The notes under the pieces were generated by a model. That model saw nothing but the letters and a program-made list of their open reading frames with translations. It was not told the DNA's origin and searched no databases. The position numbers and the translations under genes are program-made. From NCBI GenBank assembly GCA_020446285.1, contig JAGREZ010000120.1, positions 8,503-22,438 of the forward strand: a stretch of DNA of 13,936 nt, in the 5' to 3' direction. Below are positions 1-6,817 of the stretch, one piece after another; position 1 is the stretch's first letter; every line of letters begins with the position of its first letter. The DNA is from Geminicoccaceae bacterium (lineage in GTDB: Bacteria; Pseudomonadota; Alphaproteobacteria; Geminicoccales; Geminicoccaceae).

Positions 1-242
1 TCGAGCCTGCCATGCCTGTCCTCGACGGCGGCGAAGAGCGCCTTGACCTCTTCGGGCCTGGTCACGTCGGTCGGCACGACGAGAGCCTTGCCGGCAAACT
101 CCGCGCCGAGAGACGCCGTTTCCTCGAGCGCGTCGCGCCTTCGCCCGGCAAGGGCCGTGTGATAGCCCGCCTCGAGGAACGCCAGTGCCACGGCCCGGCC
201 GACGCCGCTGCCGGCGCCCGTAACGATCGCTGTCCTGTCCAT
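1..242 (-). CDS. SDR family NAD(P)-dependent oxidoreductase, N-terminal part (cut by window edge)
   Basis: This is the first 80 codons of a short-chain dehydrogenase/reductase, running off the left edge. The Rossmann cofactor motif is visible at residues 8-15 (TGAGSGVG), close to the N terminus as usual for the family. Residues 31-35 (LAGRR region) end the second strand with arginines rather than an acidic residue, which in this family usually favours NADP(H) over NAD(H). An acidic Asp-Val pair at 59-60 fits the adenine-binding position. ATG at 242 is preferred over the in-frame ATG at 251, because an AGGGGGA ribosome binding site lies about 9 nt upstream of 242 and directly abuts 251. The Ser/Tyr/Lys catalytic residues are outside the window, so the substrate cannot be named. 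It is divergent from the small gene at 387. Confidence 0.85.
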   Translation of the reverse strand, partial: MDRTAIVTGAGSGVGRAVALAFLEAGYHTALAGRRRDALEETASLGAEFAGKALVVPTDVTRPEEVKALFAAVEDRHGRL

Positions 243-386
243 CGTTTCCATCCCCCTGGACATTTGTATCCCTGCCGCCCCGTCATGCGCGGTTGCGGCC
301 GATCGGGCAAGTGTTCATCATGTGCGGCAGGGGCCGGCAGGGTCCCGATCGGGTGGTCCGGGATGGTGTGAACGGGGATTGCGGGC

Positions 387-641
387 ATGAAGGAAATCGC
401 GGCGGCTCTCGTCGAGGCGCTCGACATCGAACGCGCTGGCGACTGGCAAGGCGCTCACGAGGCGGTACAGAAGCTGGATGGTTCGGCAGCGGCCTGGGTG
501 CATGCCTATCTCCACCGCCGCGAGGGCGACATCGCCAATGCCCGGTACTGGTACAATCGTGCCGGGCGCGAGCCGTCGGAGGCGCCGCTTGCCGAGGAAT
601 GGGCGGAGATCCGCAGGCAACTCGCCGCCGCCGCCGCATGA
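387..641 (+). CDS. Small hypothetical protein with TPR-like helices
   Basis: I cannot name this 84-aa protein. It has no signal peptide and no membrane segment, so it should be cytoplasmic. The sequence is strongly helical and its spacing of Trp, Ala, Tyr and Gly resembles one to two tetratricopeptide-like helical hairpins: residues about 5-27 (an AGDWQGAHEAV pattern) and about 35-60 (HAYLHRREGDIANARYWY). The phrase Gly-Asp-x-x-x-Ala-x-x-Trp-Tyr is typical of a TPR helix A/B turn. The end is an alanine run. The ATG follows a purine-rich stretch (GGGGATTGCGGG) that can serve as a weak ribosome binding site. GC-rich third positions agree with real coding. A protein-binding role is an inference from fold only. 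Confidence 0.7.
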   Translation: MKEIAAALVEALDIERAGDWQGAHEAVQKLDGSAAAWVHAYLHRREGDIANARYWYNRAGREPSEAPLAEEWAEIRRQLAAAAA

Positions 642-731
642 GGCAGACCGGCGGCGGGTGCATTCTGCCCTGACGCGAGATTCGCCGGCGCATGTTTCGC
701 TGCAATTGAAATTCATCGCCACTGGTGCTTA

Positions 732-1673
732 TTGACCTCCATCACGGAGTTGACGAGGAGACCGTCCCTGTCCCGCGCTGCAAACAAACGAGTCACGGGT
801 TTCGTCGGCTTGCCGATTTTCCCCGCGAGGCGGTTCGCCCCGGTCCTCCTGGTGACGATATTCCTTCTTTTGCCATCGGCCCTGTTCGCGCAGATCGCCG
901 ATGGCGCGCGCGCACGGATCGATGCCGAGGCGGGCACGACCGTCAATGTGCGGCGCGAGCCGGCGGTGCGGTCGGGCAATATCGTCGCTGCCGCACGCGC
1001 CGGCGATGCGGTGGTCATTCTGGAATCCGCCGATCGCGGCCGCCATGTCTGGTACAGGCTTTCGGGGCCGAACGGGCGGTATGAGGGCTGGGTTCGCGGC
1101 GATCTCGTCGCGGGTCCGCTCGCCGATGGCGGCGGTGCCGGCGGCATCTCGGTGGGCGACCTCGTGCCGGTCACGCCGTCCTCGCCGATGGGTCAGGATC
1201 CGGGCGAGACGATTTCCGGTGGTGACGACACTGTACAGGCCGCCATTCCCGGCGCGGCCGACGCTCCGGCGACGGCTCCGGCAACCAACTGGCCGCCCTT
1301 CGCCGACCGTACCGACTGGACACGCAACCTGCCGGATCTGCATGAACCGGTCGCTGTCTGTGCGCAGACGTCCAGCGCCCAGCCGGCAAGGGTCCTGACC
1401 GCGTTTTCCATGGCGCGCGGGCTGGTCAATGTGCTCGTGCGCGACAGTTCGCTGCGTGACTGGGACTGCATCGTCCGGCTCACCGGCGGAACGCCGTTGC
1501 GCTACGATCCGCTGACATCGAGCGGTCTTCTGCACTCCGACCGGACCAATCCGACCTATCTTCCGGCACAGAACGGCCGGCCGGAGGACAATCCGTGTTT
1601 CGAGGTGGAGCCGTTCGTGCCGGAGGGGTCCGGACTGCCCGCGGGCTGGATCCTTCATCCGACCTGCAACTGA
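732..1673 (+). CDS. Exported SH3b-domain protein with unknown C-terminal domain
   Basis: The frame encodes up to 313 aa. Residues 34-53 form a signal peptide: basic Arg-Arg, a hydrophobic core and an Ala-x-Ala-like site (SALFAQ), so the product is probably periplasmic. Residues about 66-127 are a bacterial SH3 domain, with the N-V-R-x-x-P start, the Val-Trp-Tyr strand and the closing Gly-Trp-Val motif. Such domains bind peptidoglycan or peptides. A Pro/Ala/Asp-rich linker follows (about 128-190). The remaining 120 residues are not a family I recognise; they carry four cysteines that could form two disulfides. The start is uncertain. TTG at 732 has no ribosome binding site, and a TTG at 810 would give a textbook signal peptide directly. 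A TTGAAA at 706-711 could be a -35 element whose transcript would begin after 732, which also favours a later start. Confidence 0.8.
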   Translation: MTSITELTRRPSLSRAANKRVTGFVGLPIFPARRFAPVLLVTIFLLLPSALFAQIADGARARIDAEAGTTVNVRREPAVRSGNIVAAARAGDAVVILESADRGRHVWYRLSGPNGRYEGWVRGDLVAGPLADGGGAGGISVGDLVPVTPSSPMGQDPGETISGGDDTVQAAIPGAADAPATAPATNWPPFADRTDWTRNLPDLHEPVAVCAQTSSAQPARVLTAFSMARGLVNVLVRDSSLRDWDCIVRLTGGTPLRYDPLTSSGLLHSDRTNPTYLPAQNGRPEDNPCFEVEPFVPEGSGLPAGWILHPTCN

Positions 1674-1734
1674 TCGACATCGGGGCGAGCATGAAAGACA
1701 CCGCGTGCCGGACGACGGGCGCGAACAACGAGAA

Positions 1735-1744
1735 AAGGGAGGTG
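1735..1744 (+). promoter_or_regulatory. Strong ribosome binding site deciding a TTG start (amidase)
   Basis: AAGGGAGGTG is a near-perfect match to the anti-Shine-Dalgarno complement, and its GGAGG core ends 6 nt before TTG at 1749. No ATG is available in this frame near the expected N terminus, so this site fixes the amidase start on a non-ATG codon. Confidence 0.8.
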
Positions 1745-1748
1745 CCGC

Positions 1749-3200
1749 TTGTCTGTCCATGATCTGGTCGCATTGTCCGCGCGGGAGGTCGTTCGCCTGC
1801 TCGAGGCCGGCGAAGTCTCGCCGGTGGAGGCCGTGGAGGCGTCGCTCCGGCGCATCGACGCGGTCAATCCCGCCGTCAATGCCGTTCCCACCGTCTGTGC
1901 CGAACGTGCCCTCGACCGTGCCCGCAAGATGATGATGGAACGGCCGGCGGCACCCGGCGACGGGCGCGGCTGGCTCGCCGGCCTGCCGGTTCTCATCAAG
2001 GATCTCGTCGATGTCGCCGGCGTGCGCACGACACAAGGCTCGCTGATTTACGAAGACCGGGTGCCGGAGCGCTCCGCCATCGAGGTCGAGCGCATCGAGC
2101 GTCAGGGCGGCATCATTCTCGGCAAGACCAACACGCCGGAATTCGGCGCCGGCGCCAATACCTTCAACGAGGTGTTCGGGGCGACGGTGAACCCGTGGAA
2201 CACGGCGCTCACCTGTGGCGGATCCTCGGGCGGTGCCGCGGTGTCGCTGGCAACCGGCATGGCCTGGCTCGCCGATGGATCCGATCTCGGCGGATCCCTG
2301 CGCACGCCGGCCGGCTTCTGTTCGATCGTCGGCTTCCGTCCGTCGCCGGGCCGCGTCCCGCATGGTCCCGGCGCCGCTCCCTTCCAGACACTCGGCGTCG
2401 AGGGCCCCATGGCCCGCGACGTGCGCGATGTGGCGCTCTTTCTCGATGTCATGGCCGGACACGATCCGCGCGATCCGATCAGTTGCGATGCGCCGGCCGA
2501 ATCCTACAGCAAGGCGGTGCAGCGTCCGAGACGTCCGGGCAAGGTGGCGTTCAGCGCCGATCTCGGCGGTATCACGCCGGTGGATTCAAAGATCGCGCGC
2601 ATCTGCGGCGAGGCGATGCGCAAGCTGAGCAGCGAGGGAACGACCGTCATCGAGAGCCGGGCGCCGGACCTCTCGAAGTCCCGCGACGTCTTCGAGATCC
2701 TGCGGGCCGAGCTCTTCGCCGCGAACAAGGGCCCCCTGCTCGACACCCATCGCGGGCTGCTCAAGCCGGAGGTGGTCTGGAACATCGAGCGCGGGCTGGC
2801 GGTGGATGCCGGTCAGATCGGCTGGGCCGAGCGCGAGCGCGGGCTCATGGCGCAGCGCATGGCCGCCTTCTTCGAGGACCATGACCTGCTCGCCTGCCCG
2901 ACCGCCATCGTTCCGCCCTTCCCGGTGGAGATGCGCTTTCTCGAAAGCCTCGGCGAGCATCGTTTCCCGACCTATATCGACTGGGTTGCGATCTGCTATG
3001 CGATCACGCTGACCGGCTGCCCGGCCATATCGATCCCCTGCGGCTTCACGGCGGACGGGCTTCCGGTGGGGCTCCAGCTCGTCGGCCCGCCGCGCGGCGA
3101 AGCGAAGCTGCTGCAATGCGCGGTGATGATCGAGGATCTGCTCGGACTGTCGGCCGCGGTGCCGATCGATCCCCGCGGCGCCTCCTTGACAGCCACATGA
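1749..3200 (+). CDS. Amidase signature (AS) family hydrolase
   Basis: This 483-aa protein has the full catalytic triad of the amidase signature family: Lys84 (in VLIKDLVDVAG), cis-Ser159 (CGGSSGG, residues 156-162) and nucleophile Ser183 (GSDLGGSLRTPA, residues 177-188). The 24-residue spacing between the two serines is the same as that of Ser217/Ser241 in mammalian FAAH. These enzymes hydrolyse carboxamide C-N bonds, including aryl and alkyl amides, and the family also includes the GatA subunit. No gatB or gatC lies nearby, so a stand-alone amidase is more likely than a tRNA amidotransferase subunit. There is no signal peptide; the product is cytoplasmic. Length is normal for the family. It precedes a glutathione S-transferase by 75 nt on the same strand, which would suit xenobiotic or secondary amide metabolism, but substrate is not readable from sequence. 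Confidence 0.93.
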   Translation: MSVHDLVALSAREVVRLLEAGEVSPVEAVEASLRRIDAVNPAVNAVPTVCAERALDRARKMMMERPAAPGDGRGWLAGLPVLIKDLVDVAGVRTTQGSLIYEDRVPERSAIEVERIERQGGIILGKTNTPEFGAGANTFNEVFGATVNPWNTALTCGGSSGGAAVSLATGMAWLADGSDLGGSLRTPAGFCSIVGFRPSPGRVPHGPGAAPFQTLGVEGPMARDVRDVALFLDVMAGHDPRDPISCDAPAESYSKAVQRPRRPGKVAFSADLGGITPVDSKIARICGEAMRKLSSEGTTVIESRAPDLSKSRDVFEILRAELFAANKGPLLDTHRGLLKPEVVWNIERGLAVDAGQIGWAERERGLMAQRMAAFFEDHDLLACPTAIVPPFPVEMRFLESLGEHRFPTYIDWVAICYAITLTGCPAISIPCGFTADGLPVGLQLVGPPRGEAKLLQCAVMIEDLLGLSAAVPIDPRGASLTAT

Positions 3201-3275
3201 TACGGCGAAAGGATCGCTGATCGAGAGTGCCCCGGTCGGACGGCGGGGATTCTGCAGGCGGACGGGAGTTGCGAC

Positions 3276-3896
3276 ATGCTGACGATCTACGGGCGAACCA
3301 ATTCGATCAATGTCCAGAAAGTCATGTGGACCGTGGGCGAACTCGGCCTCGATCATGAACGGATCGATGCCGGCGGCGTGTTCGGCGGGCTCGATACGGA
3401 CGAATACGGGCAGATGAATCCGAACAGGAGAATTCCGGTCCTGCGCGATGGCGATACGGTGGTGTGGGAGAGCCATTCCTGCGTGCGCTATCTCGCCGCC
3501 CGCTACGGTTCGGGGGCGCTCTGGCCGGAGGATCCCGGTGCCCGCTCGCTCTCGGACCGCTGGATGGACTGGAAGGCGACGACGTTGCAACCCTTGCTGC
3601 ACACTGTCTTCTGGGGGCTCGTGCGCACGCCCGCCGACCAGCGCGACGATGCCGCCATCGCCCGCGCCGCCCGGGAGATCGGGCCGGTGTGGCGCATCCT
3701 CGACAATCATCTCGCGGACAGCCGCTATGTCGCCGGCGCACATCTCACCATGGGCGACATTCCGCTCGGTTGTGCCTGGTGGCGCTATTCGAATCTGGAA
3801 CTCGACCGGCAGTCCTTTCCCAACATCAATCTCTGGTACCAGAACCTCAAGGGCAAGGAAGCCTATCGCCGGCATGTCATGATCGACGTGACCTGA
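3276..3896 (+). CDS. Glutathione S-transferase family protein
   Basis: This 206-aa protein has the two-domain GST layout. Residues 1-78 are the thioredoxin-like domain, with cis-Pro54 in NRRIPVL and Glu65-Ser66 (WESHS), the pair that holds the gamma-glutamyl group of glutathione. Ser10/Asn12 in GRTNSIN sit where the activating residue lies in serine-type bacterial GSTs, so catalysis through Ser rather than Tyr or Cys is likely. Residues about 88-200 are the helical domain, with the N-capping box-like motif around LTMGDIPLG (156-164). It should conjugate glutathione to electrophiles or act in dehalogenation, isomerisation or ring-cleavage chemistry; which one is not visible. The ATG has an upstream GGGAG. 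It lies between an amidase and a channel gene and is only 13 nt from the latter. Confidence 0.92.
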   Translation: MLTIYGRTNSINVQKVMWTVGELGLDHERIDAGGVFGGLDTDEYGQMNPNRRIPVLRDGDTVVWESHSCVRYLAARYGSGALWPEDPGARSLSDRWMDWKATTLQPLLHTVFWGLVRTPADQRDDAAIARAAREIGPVWRILDNHLADSRYVAGAHLTMGDIPLGCAWWRYSNLELDRQSFPNINLWYQNLKGKEAYRRHVMIDVT

Positions 3897-3900
3897 GGGG
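3895..3900 (+). promoter_or_regulatory. Ribosome binding site overlapping the GST stop, deciding a TTG start
   Basis: GAGGGG starts inside the GST stop codon (TGA, 3894-3896) and ends 9 nt before TTG at 3910. It supports the TTG start of the channel gene and suggests the two genes are translated from one mRNA with coupling. Confidence 0.6.
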
Positions 3901-3909
3901 CTCTCCGTC

Positions 3910-4719
3910 TTGACCGGCGAACCTGCCGGCACCGTCGACGGCCCCGGTGCGTTCGGGCGCCTGCGTTCATGGCTGCGCGGCCTCTATTTCGGTTCCAACC
4001 AACGCTCGGCCCTGTTCCAGTACGGGTTGCTGGCATTCGACGTGGTCACGATCCTGTTCTTTCTCGTGGTCTCGTTCATCCATGATGCGCCGTGGATCCT
4101 CGTCATCGATCTTCTGATCGCCATTCCGCTCACCCTCGATTTCGCCGCCCGCGTCATCATTTCGGCGCGACCGGTCCGCCATCTCGCCCATTTCGTGACG
4201 ATCGCCGATCTGATCGTGATCGTCTCGCTCATCATCCCGGCACTGACCGGCAATTTCGCCTTCCTGCGGATCCTCCGCGCCATCAGGCTCCTGCGCTCCT
4301 ATCACGTTCTCGGGATGCTCCGGCGAACCTCTCCCTGGGTGCAGCGCAACGAGGAGGTGGTCCAGAGTGTCATCAATCTCCTCGTCTTCATCTTCATCTG
4401 CACGGCCATCGTCTATGTCAGCCAGCAACAGCGCAATCCGGCCATCGACAATTATGTGGATGCGCTCTATTTTACCATAACCACGCTGACGACCACGGGC
4501 TTTGGCGATATCACGCTCGTCGGGGATTTCGGTCGCCTGCTCGCGGTCCTGATCATGATCTTCGGCATCTCGCTGTTCATCCGCCTCGTCCAGACCATCT
4601 TCAGGCCCGCGAAAGTGCGATATGAATGCGGCAAGTGCGGATTGCTCCGGCACGATCCCGACGCCGTGCATTGCAAGCATTGCGGCCGCGTCCTGAACAT
4701 ACCCAATGAGGGGGACTGA
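3910..4719 (+). CDS. Voltage-gated-type potassium/ion channel with C-terminal zinc ribbon
   Basis: This 269-aa membrane protein has six predicted transmembrane helices (about 38-56, 61-84, 96-113, 117-135, 152-171 and 207-231) and a re-entrant pore loop at about 183-200. The selectivity filter is TTTGFGD (194-200); GFG in place of GYG also occurs in known potassium-selective channels. The fourth helix has arginines at 120, 123, 126 and 129, the every-third-residue spacing of a voltage sensor. After the last helix, residues 240-258 form CxxC-x11-CxxC, a zinc-ribbon-like module facing the cytoplasm. The protein probably conducts K+ across the inner membrane, assembling as a tetramer. It lacks an RCK/TrkA-N domain and a cyclic-nucleotide-binding domain, so the ribbon may be the regulatory or assembly element. 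The start is TTG with a GAGGGG site; coupling to the GST gene is likely. Confidence 0.88.
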   Translation: MTGEPAGTVDGPGAFGRLRSWLRGLYFGSNQRSALFQYGLLAFDVVTILFFLVVSFIHDAPWILVIDLLIAIPLTLDFAARVIISARPVRHLAHFVTIADLIVIVSLIIPALTGNFAFLRILRAIRLLRSYHVLGMLRRTSPWVQRNEEVVQSVINLLVFIFICTAIVYVSQQQRNPAIDNYVDALYFTITTLTTTGFGDITLVGDFGRLLAVLIMIFGISLFIRLVQTIFRPAKVRYECGKCGLLRHDPDAVHCKHCGRVLNIPNEGD

Positions 4720-4777
4720 AAGGCCGGCGGCGACATTGCGGGACGGGTCCGGAAAAGGGGGGGGGAGAACAGGCGGC

Positions 4778-5461
4778 ATGATGGGGATTGCGCGGTCGTT
4801 CGTCGGCGTGACGGCTCTCCTCGTGGCCTGCACCCCGAACCCGCCGACCGGGGAGGCCGTGCGGGAGAGTGTCGACGAACACATCGCCCATGTGCTCGCC
4901 GCCCGGAGCGATACGCCCGACGGTCGCGGCTATCTTCCCGTCGCCATGGCGGAAGCCACCATCGCCCGGCTGCATGCCGGGCTGGCACAGCAGAACCGGG
5001 GCGATCTCGAATCGATGCAGCTGCACACGCTGCATGTCATCCACGCGATCGACCCGAACCGCATCGAGGTCGGGCCGGGTCTGGGGTTCGGCCTCGACCG
5101 GGCAGTCTCGGGCATTGTCGAGGAGATCCGGATCGCGATCGACCTGCAGTCCGATCCGCATTTCACGATGATCGCCGGCGACGTCCTCGCCAGTGCGGAG
5201 GTCGTTCTGGTGCGCGCGCAGGAAGCGATCCGCACCGCCGAAAGCGTCTCGCGCACCCTTGATTCGGAGCGGGCCGCGGCGCTCGTCGCCGAACTCAAGG
5301 GCATGACCGACCGGATCGTGGGCGGCGTCGTGGCGGACGAGGACGAGACGAAAGACCGCATCGCGGGTGAGGGCGGCCTTCGCCGGATCGAGCGGGACAT
5401 GGAAACCATTGCCACCCTCGCTGCCATGCCGCCAGCCGCATATCCACCCGCCGGCGAGTGA
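4778..5461 (+). CDS. Putative lipoprotein of unknown function
   Basis: Starting at ATG 4778, the product is 227 aa with a lipoprotein signal: Arg6, a short hydrophobic core and the lipobox LVAC with Cys18 as the lipidated residue, followed by TPNPPTG. ATG at 4781 is equally possible. The open frame extends to 4706, but that would overlap the channel gene by 14 nt and put 24 hydrophilic residues before the signal, so it is rejected. The mature part is alpha-helical, rich in Ala, Glu, Arg and Ile and has no membrane helix. A His-rich stretch (HTLHVIHAID, about residues 83-92) and a repeated Glu-x-x-x-Ala pattern in the last 100 residues are the only notable points. I do not recognise the family. 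It ends 15 nt from the convergent aminotransferase gene, with no obvious terminator between them. Confidence 0.75.
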   Translation: MMGIARSFVGVTALLVACTPNPPTGEAVRESVDEHIAHVLAARSDTPDGRGYLPVAMAEATIARLHAGLAQQNRGDLESMQLHTLHVIHAIDPNRIEVGPGLGFGLDRAVSGIVEEIRIAIDLQSDPHFTMIAGDVLASAEVVLVRAQEAIRTAESVSRTLDSERAAALVAELKGMTDRIVGGVVADEDETKDRIAGEGGLRRIERDMETIATLAAMPPAAYPPAGE

Positions 5462-5476
5462 TCATGCGGGCCGCGG

Positions 5477-6673
5477 TCAGGCAACCCGGCGATTGTCGTG
5501 CTGTGTCCGCAATGCGGCGATCGCGGCTTCCACTCCGCCCGGTTGCACCGCAATGCCGCATTCCTGCAGGGCGAGTTCGGTGGTTGCGAGTGCGCCAAGG
5601 ATCATCGGCTCGTTGAGATCGCCCAGATGGCCGATCCGGAAGACCCGGTGCTCGAGTTCGCCGAGGCCGCCGCCGAGCGAGAGATTGTAGCGTTCGTGGG
5701 CGAGCTTCCGCATGGCGTCCGGATCGCCGCCTTCGACCCGCACGGCGGTGACGGCATTGGCGCGTTCGGTTTCGTTGCGACACTGGAACGAGAGCGCTCC
5801 CGCGGCCGACCAGCGGGCGACGGCGGCGCGCACGGCATCGGCCAGCCGCCGGTGGCGGGCGATCACCTCATCGACGCCTTCGGCAAGGATGCGGTCGAGC
5901 GCGGCGCGAAGGCCCCAGACCTGCTGCAGCGGCGGCGTTCCATGGAACCACATGTAGGTCGGATCGCCGCGCCGGAACTGCAGATCCCAGTAGCGGCGCG
6001 GATGGTTGCAGGTCTGCGCCCTTTCCATCGCCCTTCGCCCGAGGGCGGCAAAGGCGAGGCCCGGCGGCATCATCAGGCCCTTCTGCGAGGCGGAGAGCGC
6101 GCAGTCGATACCCCAGCCATCCATGTCGAACGTCTCGACGGCCAGTGATGCGATGGCATCGACGACGAGAAGAGCCGGATGTCCGGCATCGTCGATGGCC
6201 CTGCGGATCGCCCGGAGATCGGTGCGTGCACCCGAGGCGGTCTCGGTATGGACGCAGAGAACCGCCCTGATCGCATGGTCGCGGTCCCGCTCGAGCATCT
6301 CCCTGACGGCATCCGGGGCGATGGCGCGCGTGAGGTCGGCTGGTGTCGTCACGACCTCGAGACCCAGATGTTCCGCCATTTCCGCCCAGGCCGCGGAGAA
6401 ACGGCCGGCAAGCGGTACGAGCACGCTGTCGCCCGGTTCGAGGAGATTGACCAGCGGCACTTCCCAGACACCATGGCCGTTGGCGATGAACGAGAAGACC
6501 TCGCCATCCGTGCGATAGACCGTCTTCAGGTCATCGAGACAGCTTCTTGCGGTCCGCGCGAATTCCGGCGAAGCGAAATCCTCGGCCGGACGGTGCATGG
6601 CCGACAGGACACTGTCCGGCACGTTGGTGGGGCCGGGCGTATGCAGGAATATGCGGCCGGGACGATGGGACAT
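5477..6673 (-). CDS. Class V aminotransferase, serine-glyoxylate / alanine-glyoxylate type
   Basis: From ATG 6673 the protein is 398 aa, the usual length for the serine-glyoxylate aminotransferase branch of fold-type I PLP enzymes. Visible hallmarks are the N-terminal TPGPTNVP (12-19), His142 in VHTETASG, Asp172 (VVDAIAS), which contacts the pyridine nitrogen, Lys198 in SASQKGLMMPPG, which forms the Schiff base, and Arg346 in FRIGHLGDLNE, which binds the substrate carboxylate. It should transfer an amino group from serine or alanine to glyoxylate, giving hydroxypyruvate or pyruvate plus glycine. An open extension to 6754 was rejected, since it lacks family similarity and the conserved N terminus begins at 6673. 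GAGG 12-15 nt upstream is a weak ribosome binding site. No serine-cycle genes are adjacent, so amino-acid or glyoxylate salvage is as likely as C1 metabolism. It lies 144 nt downstream of the HKD-protein gene on the same strand. Confidence 0.9.
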   Translation of the reverse strand: MSHRPGRIFLHTPGPTNVPDSVLSAMHRPAEDFASPEFARTARSCLDDLKTVYRTDGEVFSFIANGHGVWEVPLVNLLEPGDSVLVPLAGRFSAAWAEMAEHLGLEVVTTPADLTRAIAPDAVREMLERDRDHAIRAVLCVHTETASGARTDLRAIRRAIDDAGHPALLVVDAIASLAVETFDMDGWGIDCALSASQKGLMMPPGLAFAALGRRAMERAQTCNHPRRYWDLQFRRGDPTYMWFHGTPPLQQVWGLRAALDRILAEGVDEVIARHRRLADAVRAAVARWSAAGALSFQCRNETERANAVTAVRVEGGDPDAMRKLAHERYNLSLGGGLGELEHRVFRIGHLGDLNEPMILGALATTELALQECGIAVQPGGVEAAIAALRTQHDNRRVA

Positions 6674-6817
6674 CAAGATTGCATGCCTCGATCTGAACAA
6701 AAACGGAAACGGAACGGTGGATGTCAGTGAGCCGGACGAACGCCGACAGATCATCCCGGCGACCGGCCCCCACCCATAGCCCCTTAGAAGTGCCCGCCCG
6801 TCCTGTAAAGCCGCCTG

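Noticed and set aside
300..353. Two CCGATCGG palindromes in the first divergent spacer
   Set aside because: Such 8-bp palindromes are frequent by chance in GC-rich DNA, and no promoter elements flank them clearly.
642..669. GGCAGA/TCTGCC inverted repeat directly after the 387-641 gene
   Set aside because: The 6-bp stem has a 16-nt loop and no T-tract, so it is not a convincing terminator.
729..2462. Long open frame on the minus strand (577 codons)
   Set aside because: It lies opposite the SH3b and amidase genes, whose domains and triad residues are clear. It has no recognisable domain and is a by-product of high GC content.
2586..3932. Long open frame on the minus strand (448 codons)
   Set aside because: Antisense to the amidase and GST, with low-complexity Arg/His/Glu-rich composition and no domain; a GC-rich shadow.
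6674..6754. N-terminal extension of the aminotransferase
   Set aside because: The extra residues are unlike the family, and the conserved N terminus follows ATG 6673 directly.
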